From Tricholoma matsutake (taxonomy: Eukaryota > Basidiomycota > Agaricomycetes > Agaricales > Tricholomataceae): a stretch of DNA of 64,000 nucleotides. The stretch covers positions 13,896,337 through 13,960,336 of the forward strand of contig AP026538.1 of assembly GCA_026075535.2 (NCBI GenBank), given 5' to 3'. A program made the position numbers and the translations under genes. The notes beneath the pieces were generated by a model, which was not told the DNA's origin, did no database searches, and worked only from the letters and a program-made list of their open reading frames with translations. Of this stretch, positions 9,290 through 21,008 are shown piece after piece (within the stretch, counting starts at the first letter, position 1; each line of letters starts with the position of its first letter).

Positions 9290-12200
9290 TCATAGTTTTG
9301 CATCATCAGCTGACTGGGTTTTTTGACACATATTTTGATGCAGAATGACTACAGTTGTGATTTGATGCCAGAGCGCTTTCCCAATGGCAGCTTCTTGGTC
9401 ATGAATGCTCTTTGGATTCAAACCTACTGTCCTACTATACAAAGATGCATGCTCCTGCCCTATTGCAGGTGGAAGCTGAGCAAAATCCCCTGCAAATATC
9501 ATATTTAGACCTCCAAAGGGAAGTTCAGTAATATTCATTACTTGTGCAAGCCTCTCATGAATTCTGAACATGTCTTTGCAGGATAACATTGATACCTCAT
9601 CCATGAAAACATACTCTACTCCTTGCAATCGCTGTTTTACCTCTGCCAGCTGCAGATTAGCACACTTCCCTATCGCAAAGTCATTTATGCCAAACAGATA
9701 ATGATACGTTGAACCACCAAGCAATGCAGCAGCACTCCCTGTAGGTGCTACAATAACAAAACAGTGAGATTCTTTCTTACGCTTGAAAAACTCTATTAAA
9801 GCTTTCAACACCTGTGATTTGCCTGTCCCACCCATTCCACCTATGTGCATCCTTAGCTGATCTGAAGATGAGCGGCATGAGTGGTTGGCAACTATGCGAA
9901 ATGCATGCTCCTGCTCTGCATTTAGCTGAAAGTCCTTTGCTACTTCATTCATTTCATTTTGCCAGTCAGGACTAGTACATTTTTTTTCCAGATAATCCTT
10001 GTCAACAACCTTGACACCTTTTAATATATTGGCTGCAGACGAGCAAGTCTCACTGGTATCCTGTTGGAAATTTTTCAATCGCCCCTCAAGAATTGCATGC
10101 CTTTTAGCTGCAACCACATTCTTCCATTCTGATCCTGCACAGATGCCAGAAACTGGTTCATTAGAAGTGGACTCCATATTTTTGGGAAGTCTTTCTGGTA
10201 GCTGCTTCATCCAACCTAGCTTTGTCATAATAAGCTTGGTCAATGACATAGATTTCATCTGCTGATGATACCTGTGACTTTGCAGATTGTCAATTTCAAT
10301 CTCATCGGCTTGCATAGCATCACAGTCATGATCCAGTTCATCCAACACTCCTGACTGTTTCATTTCATGTGGGATGGATTCATCATCCAGCCAGCCAGGT
10401 ACCACTGTGGTGCCTTTCTTTAATTCAGTTAAAAAATCATCTCTTTGGTCTAGACACTCATAGCGGATGTTGAAATTACGCATTATTTTTTCCTCCTGTC
10501 CAGTGAACTTGTGAGAAACAAAAGCTTCATCCCAGGACTCATTGACTAACTTGAGTGAAGAACCAGACCGCCAGGGTTTGAACAATGTAAGCATTGTTGT
10601 GCAATAAAACTCTCTGTCACCTTGATCACGATGAGGCAGGGTTTGGCCTACAAAGTTGGGTACAAGTGGAGCAGGAAAGCGCTTTAAGCCATGTGTTTCA
10701 ATTAGTGGATGTGGCATTGAAAACTGTAGTATAGAATTTGACTTTTTGGATTTATGTAAATGAGAAGGGCCTTCAGGTTCACAATCTTTATCTGATTCAT
10801 TTGTAGGTTGATCAGTATCAGATTCAAGAACAGCTTGCTCTTGCATATCATCCTCCTCATCTTTGACAAAAGTTTGTGTTTTCTTCTTAGTAGGTTTGGT
10901 TGGAAACTTTACATGTTTACAAGTAGATATCCAATCATAAAGGGACATGTCCTCCATGTCCACAGGCCGGTATATGTAGTCATACACATTTGATATTCCA
11001 ATAACCTTTCCTTTGTGTTTTAATATAGCAACTTTTTCAGGTGGCTCTCCACTGAGGTCCTCACTCCAAGCCTTTCTTACTTCATTAACAAATGATAACC
11101 AGTAAAATGGCACAAAATTATGGCTGGTGTAGTGGTCAGGATTTCCAAGTAAATACATGCAAATCATAGGAGAACCCATTTCAAGCTTCGCACTCATCGT
11201 ATTGACCATCTTTGTCATAAGCTTCCTAGCCTTTACATGACTTTTTTCACAGCCACCAATCATTTCAGAATTCTTCTGAAAAACAGTTCGAATGGATTCA
11301 AACACAACATGGGTCTTCAGACTCATTTTCGTAATATAGTCAGACACATACAAAAGAACACCCTTGATGGCAGTTCCAGATCTGAGACTTGTTACATCAG
11401 TATTGCAGTGGAACACATATGAAATTACTCTAGAGAAATTGTTAATCCATGGTTCTCTTTTTTTTACATTGAGTGCCCCAGTTACAGGGTCAACTTCTGT
11501 TTGCTCAAAGAGTTCACGAGGAAACCGTGCTTTACATTTACCCCATTTATTATCTGTACAACCTTTATATGCCTTTGATCTGTTCTGTGTACCATCTCTA
11601 TTGATGTTAGTACTACAGGTATGTATATTGGACTTTGAAACAATATCATCTACAGTAAATGCAAAGCCTTCCCGCCAAGCTTTCAAATTTCGACACTTTT
11701 TACAACTACCACACTTTGCAGCACATGATATTGGTGGAGCTTCAGGCAAGGTTTCAGTAGGGTCATGATAGACAGAAGATTTTGCAGCATCAGACACATT
11801 GGTCAGAACATCAGCCTGTGTGCCTGTGATATACTCACCTTGATATGCACTTTCTAGATATTCAACCATCTGTTGCTGAAAGTCAGAGGTGGGGTCTACT
11901 ATACAATCCCTTATTTCATCAGGAGTAAGTCCACCCTTAATCCAAAGTAATAGATGAATGTGAAGTGTGAGCCTACCCTGCTGCTCAACAGTACCATAGT
12001 ATGCAGATGTTTCCCCAAAGAGGCCAGGGTGATGAGAATCAACACCAAGAACATGCTTAATGAATTGCTCTACCATGAAATTGAAAAAATGAGCACAAGC
12101 CACTGGATTACTAGCAATAAGATGATATCGATCCTCCGGAACTCTAATCTGAGGTTTGAAATTCACTTTCTGCTCAGCATAATATAGTGCAATAGGACTT

Positions 12201-13774
12201 TTAACATCAGCAGGAGAAAGTGTGATATACCAAAGTGGTGCACCCTCATAGGCTATCAACGACCAAATCTCATTTCTCATGTATTTTTTTGCAGTGACAG
12301 ATCCTGACACCTTCCCACCTATGTGATCCAAGTCTCGAATAACTTGAAAACAATTGCTTTCTTCTGGTGTAGATGGTTTCACAATTTCACCTTTGGACAT
12401 CTTAACTGCCATTGTAGAAAGCACATCTTGATCAAGATTGAGCAAACGCTGTGCAATATCATCAAACTTCTTTGTTTCAGCTAACAGAAAACCTCCAGTG
12501 GTACTTGCCTTGATTTGTTCATGGCTGAAGGCTACAAAAGGAAAAGCAGGGTCTCTTTGGAAGCATTTGTCATGGTACATGAGGAGATGTCTCTTATGTT
12601 CTTTATCAGAAAGTGAGGTAGACCCAATGCCTCCATGACCATATGGAAATAACCAAGGGAAAAGCTGTGGATACAGTCCAGGATTCTTGTAAATAGACTC
12701 TGCCTGTGCACTGCATCCAATCGAAAGAGCCTTTCCTTTGTTATTCCAGTGATGTAAAGCAATTGCCTTTTGCATGTCAAGAGTTTTAGTATCCAATTCT
12801 GCACCAGTAAGTCCATGTACAATAAAGGGGCACTCACCAGCTGCAACACCATCATCCAGATCCTTATCAAATACACTTGTTCCTTCTGGAACCTTATTAG
12901 AGAGATCATGACGATATTCAACAGAAACAGGAGGACAGTCCTCTGGATACTTGTTAAGATTTTCATATGATATGTCCAAATCACTATAGTCAATATGATT
13001 CAATTTAAGCCATTCAAGTGCTTTTGCTACCTGATTCCTCCTAACCAAAAGGGGTACACGAGACAGATCAGCTTCAGTAGGTTTTGCTGGTCCTGTAAAT
13101 AATATTGCAAGAATATCATCAAGTTCATCAACAGGAGGTGGCAGAATATTGTATACCTTTGGCATAGGAGTTTCAAATGCAATCACATGAGCAACCATTT
13201 GTCTAAGCCCACTAGAAGCTACTTTGATAAAGCAACAATTGTGACGTATACAAGCTACAAGCATTCTTTCTACGAAATTGAGGTCAGATAGCACTTTTGG
13301 AACAGGACCAAGCCAAAGGTTGTTGGCTAGTGCTAGCCGTGGTACCTTGCCTTTTCTGATACTTTGACGGCAGGTATTACAGATCTTGTCACATTGGTAG
13401 TCAAGCACAGGTCCCTTAAACTCAGAAATTTTGTGAGAAGCTGATTTACGTTCCACCCTAGTCACACCAGCAGCACTTAAAATGTTGAGCATAGTTTTAA
13501 CAGACTTGAGATGACTTAGCTGTGTGATTGGGACCAATTCTCCACATACAGCACAACCAGCCTCCTCAATTGATGAAGGTTTGGAACTTTTACACCCATC
13601 TGTAATAATGGTTTCACTCAAAGGGCTAATTTCTGATGCCTTTGAGCTTACTACTTTAGGCTTATCAACTTTAAGTTCAAGTTTATCTACTTCAGATTTA
13701 TCAACTTTCAGTCTATCAACTTTAGGTAGGCCTACAGCAATATGGACGAACCCGAGCCCTGACATTTTCAGCAT
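9290..13774 (-). pseudogene. Helitron B Rep-helicase core
   Basis: The 1,494-codon frame has these parts in order: CxxC..CxxxCxxC zinc-like pairs (residues 74-77 and 128-135); a Helitron-like N-terminal domain; the HUH nuclease motif LTLHIHLLLW (His605, His607); the paired catalytic tyrosines LLYVSDYITK (Tyr809, Tyr813); an acidic linker (about 970-1005); and a PIF1-type helicase with Walker A GGMGGTGKS (1312-1320), Walker B MDEVSML (1391-1397) and GDFAQLPP (1429-1436). Rep nicks and joins transposon ends and the helicase unwinds the strand. All key residues seen are intact. The frame ends at the premature TGA. Confidence 0.9.
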
Positions 13775-14207
13775 CAGTGAGTTCCTTCTTCTGCTCCTTG
13801 GTAAGATTTACATATCTCTTTGCTGATGCGATTTTTTTCCTACAATCAGAAGAAAGTACTGGTTCAAAGACAGAAGTATACAGATTGCAGTTGATGCAAT
13901 CGTGTCCCTCAAAAGCTTTTACAAGTTGATCCTTGGGTAGATGCCAACAAGAGCCAAGGGTAATGTTATGGATACGTGCTATTTTTTGAATTGCCTGTTT
14001 AGAGACAAGTGGCACAATATCACCAAGCGCTAAATCAACATAAGCAAAGCCTTGCTCAACAGGGTAATTTAAGCAGCCTATCTCATCTACATGGTCTACA
14101 TATTTAAAAACATGATCGGCAGAGATATGGCTATTATCTTTCTTGATAAATGGTGCAATAGAAAGATATGGAAACAGATGAGATCTACCTCCACCCATGG
14201 GCAACAT
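13722..14207 (-). pseudogene. Helitron B N-terminal segment (other frame)
   Basis: The frame contains GSCWHLPKDQLVKAFEGHDC followed by a Cys-rich INCNLYTSVF, as found at the N-terminus of basidiomycete Helitron proteins. It runs to KKELTDAENVRARV, where the downstream Rep frame takes over. Position 14207 (first Met of MLPMGG) is only a possible start; sequence further upstream is open but looks non-coding. The overlap with the next frame suggests a frameshift or a short unrecognised intron. Confidence 0.6.
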
Positions 14208-14862
14208 GCTGCAGCTCAAATGATTCACAGGCACTGGCATCACAGAAGAGGATATTTTTTGCTGCCAAGGCCTATGAGAGCTGATACATGAAGATGTATG
14301 CAGATCAGCAAGCGTGGTGATATATATGTTAACAAGGTTGCTGGCCACCATAAGTAAAGTCACACCATACACAATAGAGCCTCTTGCTAGAGCCCGAGAC
14401 AGGGCATGTGCAGATGCAGCTGACCACACATTGTTCAGGGAACCTGACATAACTGCGTAATCATGGCATCTGCCTTGGTTTTGAAAAAGACTAAGAAACA
14501 CATGATGACAAGTCACAGTGATATGACATTGAGGAAGAGCATGCACACAAACAAACAGATGCCACAAGTGTGACTCGGAACAATTGAAAGCAGATATGCA
14601 GGAGAGGAGTATCATTAATTTACACACAGCCAAACGAGTTATAGAAACAAAAAGATTGAAACAAGGGTACAGCACAAAGCTGGCAAAGTATGATATGTCA
14701 CTCTTAAACCTCAAAAAATTAACCCAGGTATTCAACAAGAAAGAGACAGTGAGCTGAAGACATGACACCAAACACACTTTGCAACCAAGGACAGACAGCA
14801 ACTGAGGTGGAACCTTCTACATGACAAGGGCAGCAGCGAGCACCGACGGGGCAAGACACAAT
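14208..14862. other. Upstream flank of Helitron B
   Basis: The minus-strand frame stays open to 14801, but its composition (hydrophobic, Cys-rich, no recognisable similarity) does not look like coding sequence. It may hold the Helitron 5' region and promoter. No clear terminus was found. Confidence 0.3.
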
Positions 14863-15030
14863 ACAACATTTACATTGTTGCACATGCAACTGATGATACA
14901 CGACAGTCAAGGCAGAACTTTCTACCTGACAGGGGCAAGATGCAATACAACATTCACATCATTGCACATGCAACTGATGATACACGACAGTCAAGGCAGA
15001 ACTTTCTACCTGACAAGGGCAGCAGATAGC
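14863..15030. repeat. 84-bp tandem repeat, about 2 copies plus partial
   Basis: CACATGCAACTGATGATACA recurs at 14881 and 14965 with the surrounding ACGACAGTCAAGGCAGAACT and CTACCTGACA text, giving a period of 84 bp. A partial unit lies upstream at about 14815-14860. Confidence 0.85.
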
Positions 15031-15650
15031 ACCAGCAGGGCAAGACAAAACACCCAGTGATACCGAAGGAACTGAACATACTGGCTGAAGTTGCACAGCA
15101 CGAACCTGGGGTAGAAAAAAACATCAATCATTGTTTTACAGCAGACAGCAAGCAGAGTGACCTTGCATGTATCCAAGAGAGTGCCAGTTATGCGAGATAG
15201 AACACCAGGAAGTGGCTCTAGCAGAACCACAAGACACTCTTGCGTAGAGAGAGCAAGGCATGGTCTGCAAAGCTGGTGCTGAACCAAAGTATAGTTTGTC
15301 AACACGTTACAAGCAGAAGCTTGGATTACCTTCTGCACATAGTTTAGGGACAGAGAACAATCAACATAGAGAAAGCAGAGAGCAGCCAATGCAAAAACAT
15401 GAAGCAATTGCATCTCAAAGTAAGCAGCAAAGAACAGATGTTGTGGTCAATGAGCAGGAAAAAAAAATCGCATGACAACAAACATCAACCACAATCACAT
15501 GATCATTCTCATTGGTGATGACGCACATTGAATCTCTGCACTAACGACTTGCATTCATATTCAAACTGTTCAGGCAATCACAGAAGTCACATAATAATAT
15601 ACTTGCACAACTGCTAATCAACTATTAGTACAATCGGGCAGTCATATACC

Positions 15651-15832
15651 ATATACACAAGAGCATCGACAAGAAATACAGTATACACAAGAGTGTCAAC
15701 AAGAAATACAGTATACACAAGAGCATCGACAAGAAATACAGTATACACAAGAGTGTCAACAAGAAATACAGTATACACAAGAGTGTCAACAAGAAATACA
15801 GTATACACAAGAGCATCGACAAGAAATACAGT
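15651..15832. repeat. 30-bp minisatellite, 6 copies, two variants
   Basis: Each unit reads GTATACACAAGAG, then a variable CATCG or TGTCA core, then ACAAGAAATACA. The variants alternate A-B-A-B-B-A. The unit length is a multiple of three, so long repetitive reading frames appear on the minus strand; I do not take them as genes. Confidence 0.9.
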
Positions 15833-15848
15833 AATGATACGACAATGG

Positions 15849-18640
15849 TCAGATGGAAGTATTAGGTAGAGACAATAACATGATGAAATGGACATTCGTC
15901 GACAGACTCGTAGGACCACGCTCGCCATCTGGGTCACCACCAAAGGAGTTGAGGGTATAGCCAACAGTTACCAATGAATCCAATGGCAGATCTTGAGAGC
16001 CACATTTGTACAGTGGCCATTCCGCGAGTCTGGCAAAGTCCTTATCAGAGAATGTAAACTCTTTCCCCCCATTTCCAGCAGTTCCATTGTAAATTGGGAC
16101 TATAGAACAGAAAAGGCAATCAGTAGTTTGAAAAAAAAACAAAAGTGAAAAAAATAAATACCTCACTGATCATAAGTCCGTGTTGTGACATAGTTATCTG
16201 GTCAACATGCTGGACCAGGACTCTGCATGACAGAGACAACTCGAGAACCACCCTTACGAGGAGAGGAGGAGGCAGAGACAGAGCCACTGCGCCCTAAATG
16301 CTATATTGTAAATCATTGTACAGAAAGACAGGACAGACAAACCTGAAGTAGAGCCATATGGAGTGACCTTGGGTCATGTCGTAAAAGAGACACCATCAAT
16401 GGAAACTGCACATGACATTGAGTAAAAGTCAAGTGCCTTCCCCCAAACAGTTGTATCACGCCTGAACTCCTGCCGAAAGGGGGCTAATGTAACCTTATGA
16501 ACCATCTTGATGTTATCGGTGGAGCCTGTAAAGCCTTCAGAAATAATCGCGCATTCAGTAAGGATACCCATCATAGTGCACACCGCAACCGCTGATGGCG
16601 CTGTCAGTTTTAGTCGGCCTTGTTCAGCAATGAAAAGGTTGGGAGATGCTCAGGCAGGATTGATAAAAAAGCCTGACTTCGTGAAGAGCAGTGCTCTTAC
16701 AAGAGTGCTGCATATGAACCTGAGCATTTACAGGATGGACGAATCATGAAACAAAACACACTGAATGACACCATCGCCGAAGAGACTCTGGATGTCACTG
16801 AGCATAACAACACCCATTCCAGATGTGGTGACATATGAGAACTGTCGAACAGCACGATACACACTAGAGTAAAGCAAAGATCAGACCAGACTAGTAAAAC
16901 CTTATGAAAAAAGTATACCCAAGATCAGGAAGCCCCTCGTAAAGGGGCATCAGCTCAGGATCCTGAATGCTTCACAGCATGACATCCCTCGACGAATCCT
17001 CATCTTGATGCTCATGATGGCTAGCAGATATGTGGATGCAATAAGCAAACAATTACGAACCAGACAATCAACGCACTTAATTTCTTGAAGCTCTACAGCA
17101 TCTTCCCCCGAGTTGGTAACAGCATCATCATTGGTATTGACGAAGGGGGACTTCAACACCTCTTGGGTATCAATTGCAGGACTAAAATGATAACAGTAGA
17201 TTGTTAAGCAGGATTTCAAACTAAGAGAGAAAAAACATACGGCGGAGTGGCTGGCCACTTGTTTTCAGACAGTTCAGGACTCAATCTGACAGCCCTTTCT
17301 GAGACATGGGCAGGACTAAAAAAAAGGACAGAACGTGAGCAAACTAATCAACAGCCTGAAGTACACTACAGATGCATGAGGCAAGCCCACACTCTTTCCC
17401 TTTTCAAACAGTCACAGCATCAGCTCTAGACAAAAATAAGAAAATGGAAGAATGTCAATAACATGGCAAGAGATGCACGACTGGACAGCCTCCACATACA
17501 AGGCCTTCTCTGTCTTGACTTTGATTCGACTGCAACAACAAAAATAAATATATGCACAACAGTTAGAGTGGAAGATGCACTCAGGACGGATGGCACATTG
17601 GGCGGCAGCCTCTTTTGGAGGTCTGTAAAGCAACTGCTGAGAGAGGTAGTAATTTGTTGAACAACGAAACTCACAGTCTTTCCTTATCCTTACAATCTGC
17701 TGCGGTGACATCGGCTGAAGCGCTGCAAACATACAAAATAAATTGGAGAGGGACCAGTGACTGACAGGCGGATAACACATGCAGCCGTCCCAAACACAGG
17801 AAGTTGATTAGCACTTGATAATGCCTGCAGCGCTGCCAGGACCCTACTTATATTTCAGACAATAAGATAATAATTTTAGAACACAACACAAGATGGCACA
17901 TATGATGTGGACAGTGGAGGAAGCTGATCATAGGCAGAGGAACCTGGTGTCAGGGAGCTTGAACCTCGAGACCGTCGACTACTTGATGTTTATACCATAT
18001 CAAAAAATAAAATAAAGGTACAGGTACTGACGCGCATTTTTTCTTTGACGGGCTTGGCATATCAACAACCTCTCTATGATACCACAATCAGATCACGGCA
18101 CGATACACAATCAACAATTATCTTACAATTCCAAGTCATCTGAGACAACAACAGGTTTCCATCTGATACAACACAATAAATTGACATCAAAAATAATAAA
18201 ATGGTGCAGGCACAGGTACTCACACCAATTTTTTCTTCAATGGGCTTGGGGTATCAACAACCTCCCTAAGACAGCACAATCAAACCATGAGCTGAGACAC
18301 ATACAACGATATTCTTACACCTCGGAGTCATCTGAGACAACAACAGGTTTCCGTCTGATACAACACAATAAATTGACATCAAAAATAATAAAATGGTGCA
18401 GGCACAGGTACTCACGCCAATTTTTTCTTCAATGGGCTTGGGGTATCGACAACCTCCCTAAGACAGCACAATCAAACCATGAGCTGAGACACATACAACG
18501 ATATTCTTACACCTCGGAGTCATCTGAGATGACGACAGTTTTTCGTCTGACAACACAACAAATCAAGATTCCCAGCAAGACATGAATATGTAGGAGACTA
18601 ACTTTGTTCTGCTATGGGCGGTGACAACAATGGCAGTAGG
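15849..18640 (-). CDS. Intron-rich gene of unknown function with SIM-like repeat exons
   Basis: I do not recognise this gene. Exon-like pieces on the minus strand run from about 18.6 kb down to 15.85 kb with good GT..AG borders. Near the 5' side are three tandem copies of an exon pair coding VVVSDDSE (one copy VVISDDSE) and VVDTPSPLKKK. Further on are a Ser/Arg-rich piece (SSRRSRGSSS, about 17.96 kb), VLAALQALSSANQLPVFG (about 17.8 kb) and a possible exon at 16.58-16.38 kb (WGKALDFYSMS). The last is at 16.08-15.85 kb: VPIYNG, FTFSDKDF, VTVGYTL and LSTNVHFIMLL, which resembles domains I associate with multicopy Agaricomycete hypothetical proteins. An in-frame TGA near 16380 hints at decay. The exon chain is not fully resolved and could be two genes. 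Confidence 0.4.
18010..18550 (-). repeat. 192-bp tandem repeat carrying a duplicated exon pair
   Basis: TTGACATCAAAAATAATAAA starts at 18181 and recurs 192 bp later at 18373. A diverged third unit lies at about 18010-18180. On the minus strand each unit holds a 34-nt exon (SIM-like VVVSDDSE) and a 38-nt exon (VVDTPSPLKKK), separated by introns of about 60 bp. Together the exons make 72 nt, exactly 24 codons, so any copy number keeps the frame. The left-most unit is diverged and uses shifted splice sites. Confidence 0.8.
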
Positions 18641-19623
18641 TTTGCTGTAACAAGAGACCATGTACAGACCAGATCCAGGATAGATATATAAGTAAGCACC
18701 TCAATCTGGAGCTAGTCCTACAAAAAGCATGATGAATAGACCAGACAACAAACGAACTGTATTGTACCACATACTGTGCATCATGCATCGCAGCATTCAC
18801 CATACTACAAAGGAAAAAAAAAATTATCACAGCCATTTAAAAAATAATCCATAAAGCACAAACCGGGCAAGGTCAGACATATTTTTGAGAGAGGATGATG
18901 GACAGACATGAAGGTGAGACAGGATCAAGAGAGTGTAGGACCAAGAGGATCAGCAAAGGTTTTAAGAGACTGCTAGGAGATGACAAGGGCTTGCATGGTC
19001 AGATGAGTTCAGCACAATAGGAAATGAACATGCTCCATGCCTTCCAATGGCAGATCCGATACCAAGGAGACGAGGGCCCAGGGCTTTGATAAAGCCGCGG
19101 TCGAACAAAGGAATACTTGGAGTTGTTGGGAACATGCAGAACACCAAATGCCAGTGAAGATTCCAAAATGCTCTGAGACCAGTCAAAGGGTGACAATTTG
19201 TTTAGGCAAAAAGAAGTCGGGACTCCAGTGGGCTGTAAACAGTGTGGATGCTTTGCAGAAGGTTTTCTCAAAAGTAAAACTGAGGCGAAGAAGACATCAG
19301 CATGCTAGAAAAGGCACCTTCGAGCAAGGAGCAGACCAAGCAGAAACATCCTGCCAGCGCAGCAAAGCACAATAAAGTTAGTTGGTACACCAATCAAGGC
19401 AAAATAATCCGATCAAATCAAAAGCATCGTCAAAATAGATATTGTGCAGCAAAGAGCGATTGAAAGCTAGCAGCCTAATGCAAACACATTAAGGGACATG
19501 GAAAATATGCACCAAATAGTACAGGATATATAGTGGCACCTATTAATAAGTATCAGCAGCTTCGAACACCCAATCAGATCGAGAAACACACCTCTACTGC
19601 ATATACCATCCAGAAGAAACAAG

Positions 19624-20820
19624 ATGGATCAATTCTACGACATGGCAGGGGCTGGTAAGTCTCAGTGCACGACAACGAGGAATGTAACACCTAAAGCTTA
19701 CATGTGCTTCAGCTGAAGTCTTGGAGAAAAGTGCCTCTGAGAATGGGGAAGTTGTAGATCGGCGTCTGGCAAAAACAGCAAAAGTAAGTGTACATTCGAC
19801 ATTGGTATACACTGGCAAAAGTGACACAAGACCATGACATGTCAGGATCCTGAGTGGCATACAAAGTATAGAGTCAAAATGTTTGAGGGACCACAGACGT
19901 TGAGGCTGGTACAAATCGGAAAGGCAGACAATGTAGCTGAAGAAGCCGTGTTCACCATCCAGGGTATACTATCTGAGAAGGACCTGCCCCCCGGTGACCG
20001 AAAAGGTAAGGCGAAAGCTAAGAACATGCATTGCAGACGGTTAACAAACTTAAGGTAAAAAACCCATCTCAAGCACACTACCTTCAACAAGGTGTGACAT
20101 TGGTTGGCTATGGGACACCCACATTTGAAGATGCACTGGATGCCACACAAGAGATTTATGGTTTCTTTGACCGCAATGTGCAGGAAGGATCGCTTGAAAG
20201 TTGGGCGCTGGCCTCGACCTCAAAAGAGCAATGCAAGGGCATCAAAGCATCAAACCGATACCTTACTTCTAAACGGGATGCACCTGAAATGGTATCTTTA
20301 CCAATTCCACTATCCATAGACCCTCGCGGAATATTGGAAAGCTTGGCCAAGCCAAACTTCGTGTATGGTGAAGATAATGAGGTTCTGTACTACTGAGTAC
20401 ACGGGGATAAGATAGGCGAACAAAGGTGACGACAGCACTTACATACAGAGGCATCCCAGTCCCAACACGCTGACTCGAATTAATCAAAGGGTTGAAACAG
20501 CAAGCCCGCATGTTTTTCGAATTGGAGACATTGTTGAGATACAAGTGTCGTTCATCGCTGTACCATTGAAAGAAGGTAAAAACAAGATGATGGTGGTGTT
20601 GCGGTCTATTGCGCTATTGAACACAACTTTTAGCCAGGTAAGAGAAGGTGCTTACAAACATGTAAACCAAACTGAGATATGACAGGATGCTACGAAGAAA
20701 AGGATGTGCGAGCCTGAACAAACCCAACCCAAGACATTGAAGCGACGAGTTGGGTATGGAGAATACATGGAAGCCAGCGAGGGAGACACTGGGATGCAGG
20801 TCGACAAACGCAACAAGTGA
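19624..20820 (+). CDS. Agaricomycete hypothetical protein, about 5-6 exons
   Basis: I do not recognise a function. The start is ATG at 19624 (MDQFYDMAGA). Introns begin at GTAAGT near 19654 and 19766; the exon joins give AAEVLEKSASENG, then DPEWHTKYRVKMFEG. The chain continues EEAVFTIQGILSEKDLPPG, GVTLVGYGTPTFEDAL, FVYGEDNEVLYY, then FRIGDIVEIQVSF and MMVVLRSIALL. The last intron is 20637-20686, and the final exon ends DTGMQVDKRNK with TGA at 20818-20820. The join after VLYY is doubtful: an in-frame TGA follows and no good donor is seen, so there may be a frameshift. The pattern 'GDIVE..SF..VP.K....M..VLR..ALL' recalls multicopy Agaricomycete proteins. It has coding text on the opposite strand on both sides. 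Confidence 0.55.
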
Positions 20821-21008
20821 TCTGATTACTGTTTGTGCTGTTATTACATAAGACACGAAATGTATAGGACAAATTTCAAATTGCGCCAATATTGGGCGAC
20901 TTTGCTATAGCAAGGCAATGGCGACTACTTATACTAGTATTTAGCGACGATTACATGAACCACACAAAGTCAGTCTATGAGCAAGGCCTCCTTACATCTA
21001 CTGTTGTA

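Larger units (their letters stand above)
7138..14207 (-). mobile_element. Helitron copy B, nearly full length
   Basis: Read on the minus strand the order is: N-terminal Cys/His region, Rep (HUH nuclease with two tyrosines), PIF1-like helicase, then a C-terminal cysteine-protease-like domain. The total is about 2,300 codons. The coding region is broken only by a frameshift near 13735-13770, a TGA at 9290-9288 and a frameshift near 8930-8960; otherwise it is open and the catalytic motifs look intact. The decay is therefore young, or includes sequencing errors. Transposon ends (5' TC, 3' hairpin plus CTRR) were not identified with confidence. The 5' end may lie beyond 14.2 kb. Confidence 0.85.

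Noticed and set aside
14214..14801. Open minus-strand extension of the Helitron N-terminus
   Set aside because: The frame is open but Cys- and hydrophobic-rich with no Helitron-like motifs; likely non-coding.
15651..15832. CRISPR-like array
   Set aside because: Units are contiguous without unique spacers, in a fungal genome.
15614..15964. Repetitive minus-strand reading frames (VYTVFLVDTL type)
   Set aside because: They arise because the minisatellite unit is 30 bp, a multiple of three; no gene context.
18076..18585. 169-codon plus-strand frame over the 192-bp repeat
   Set aside because: 192 is a multiple of three, so the frame repeats by arithmetic; splice borders and protein sense lie on the minus strand.
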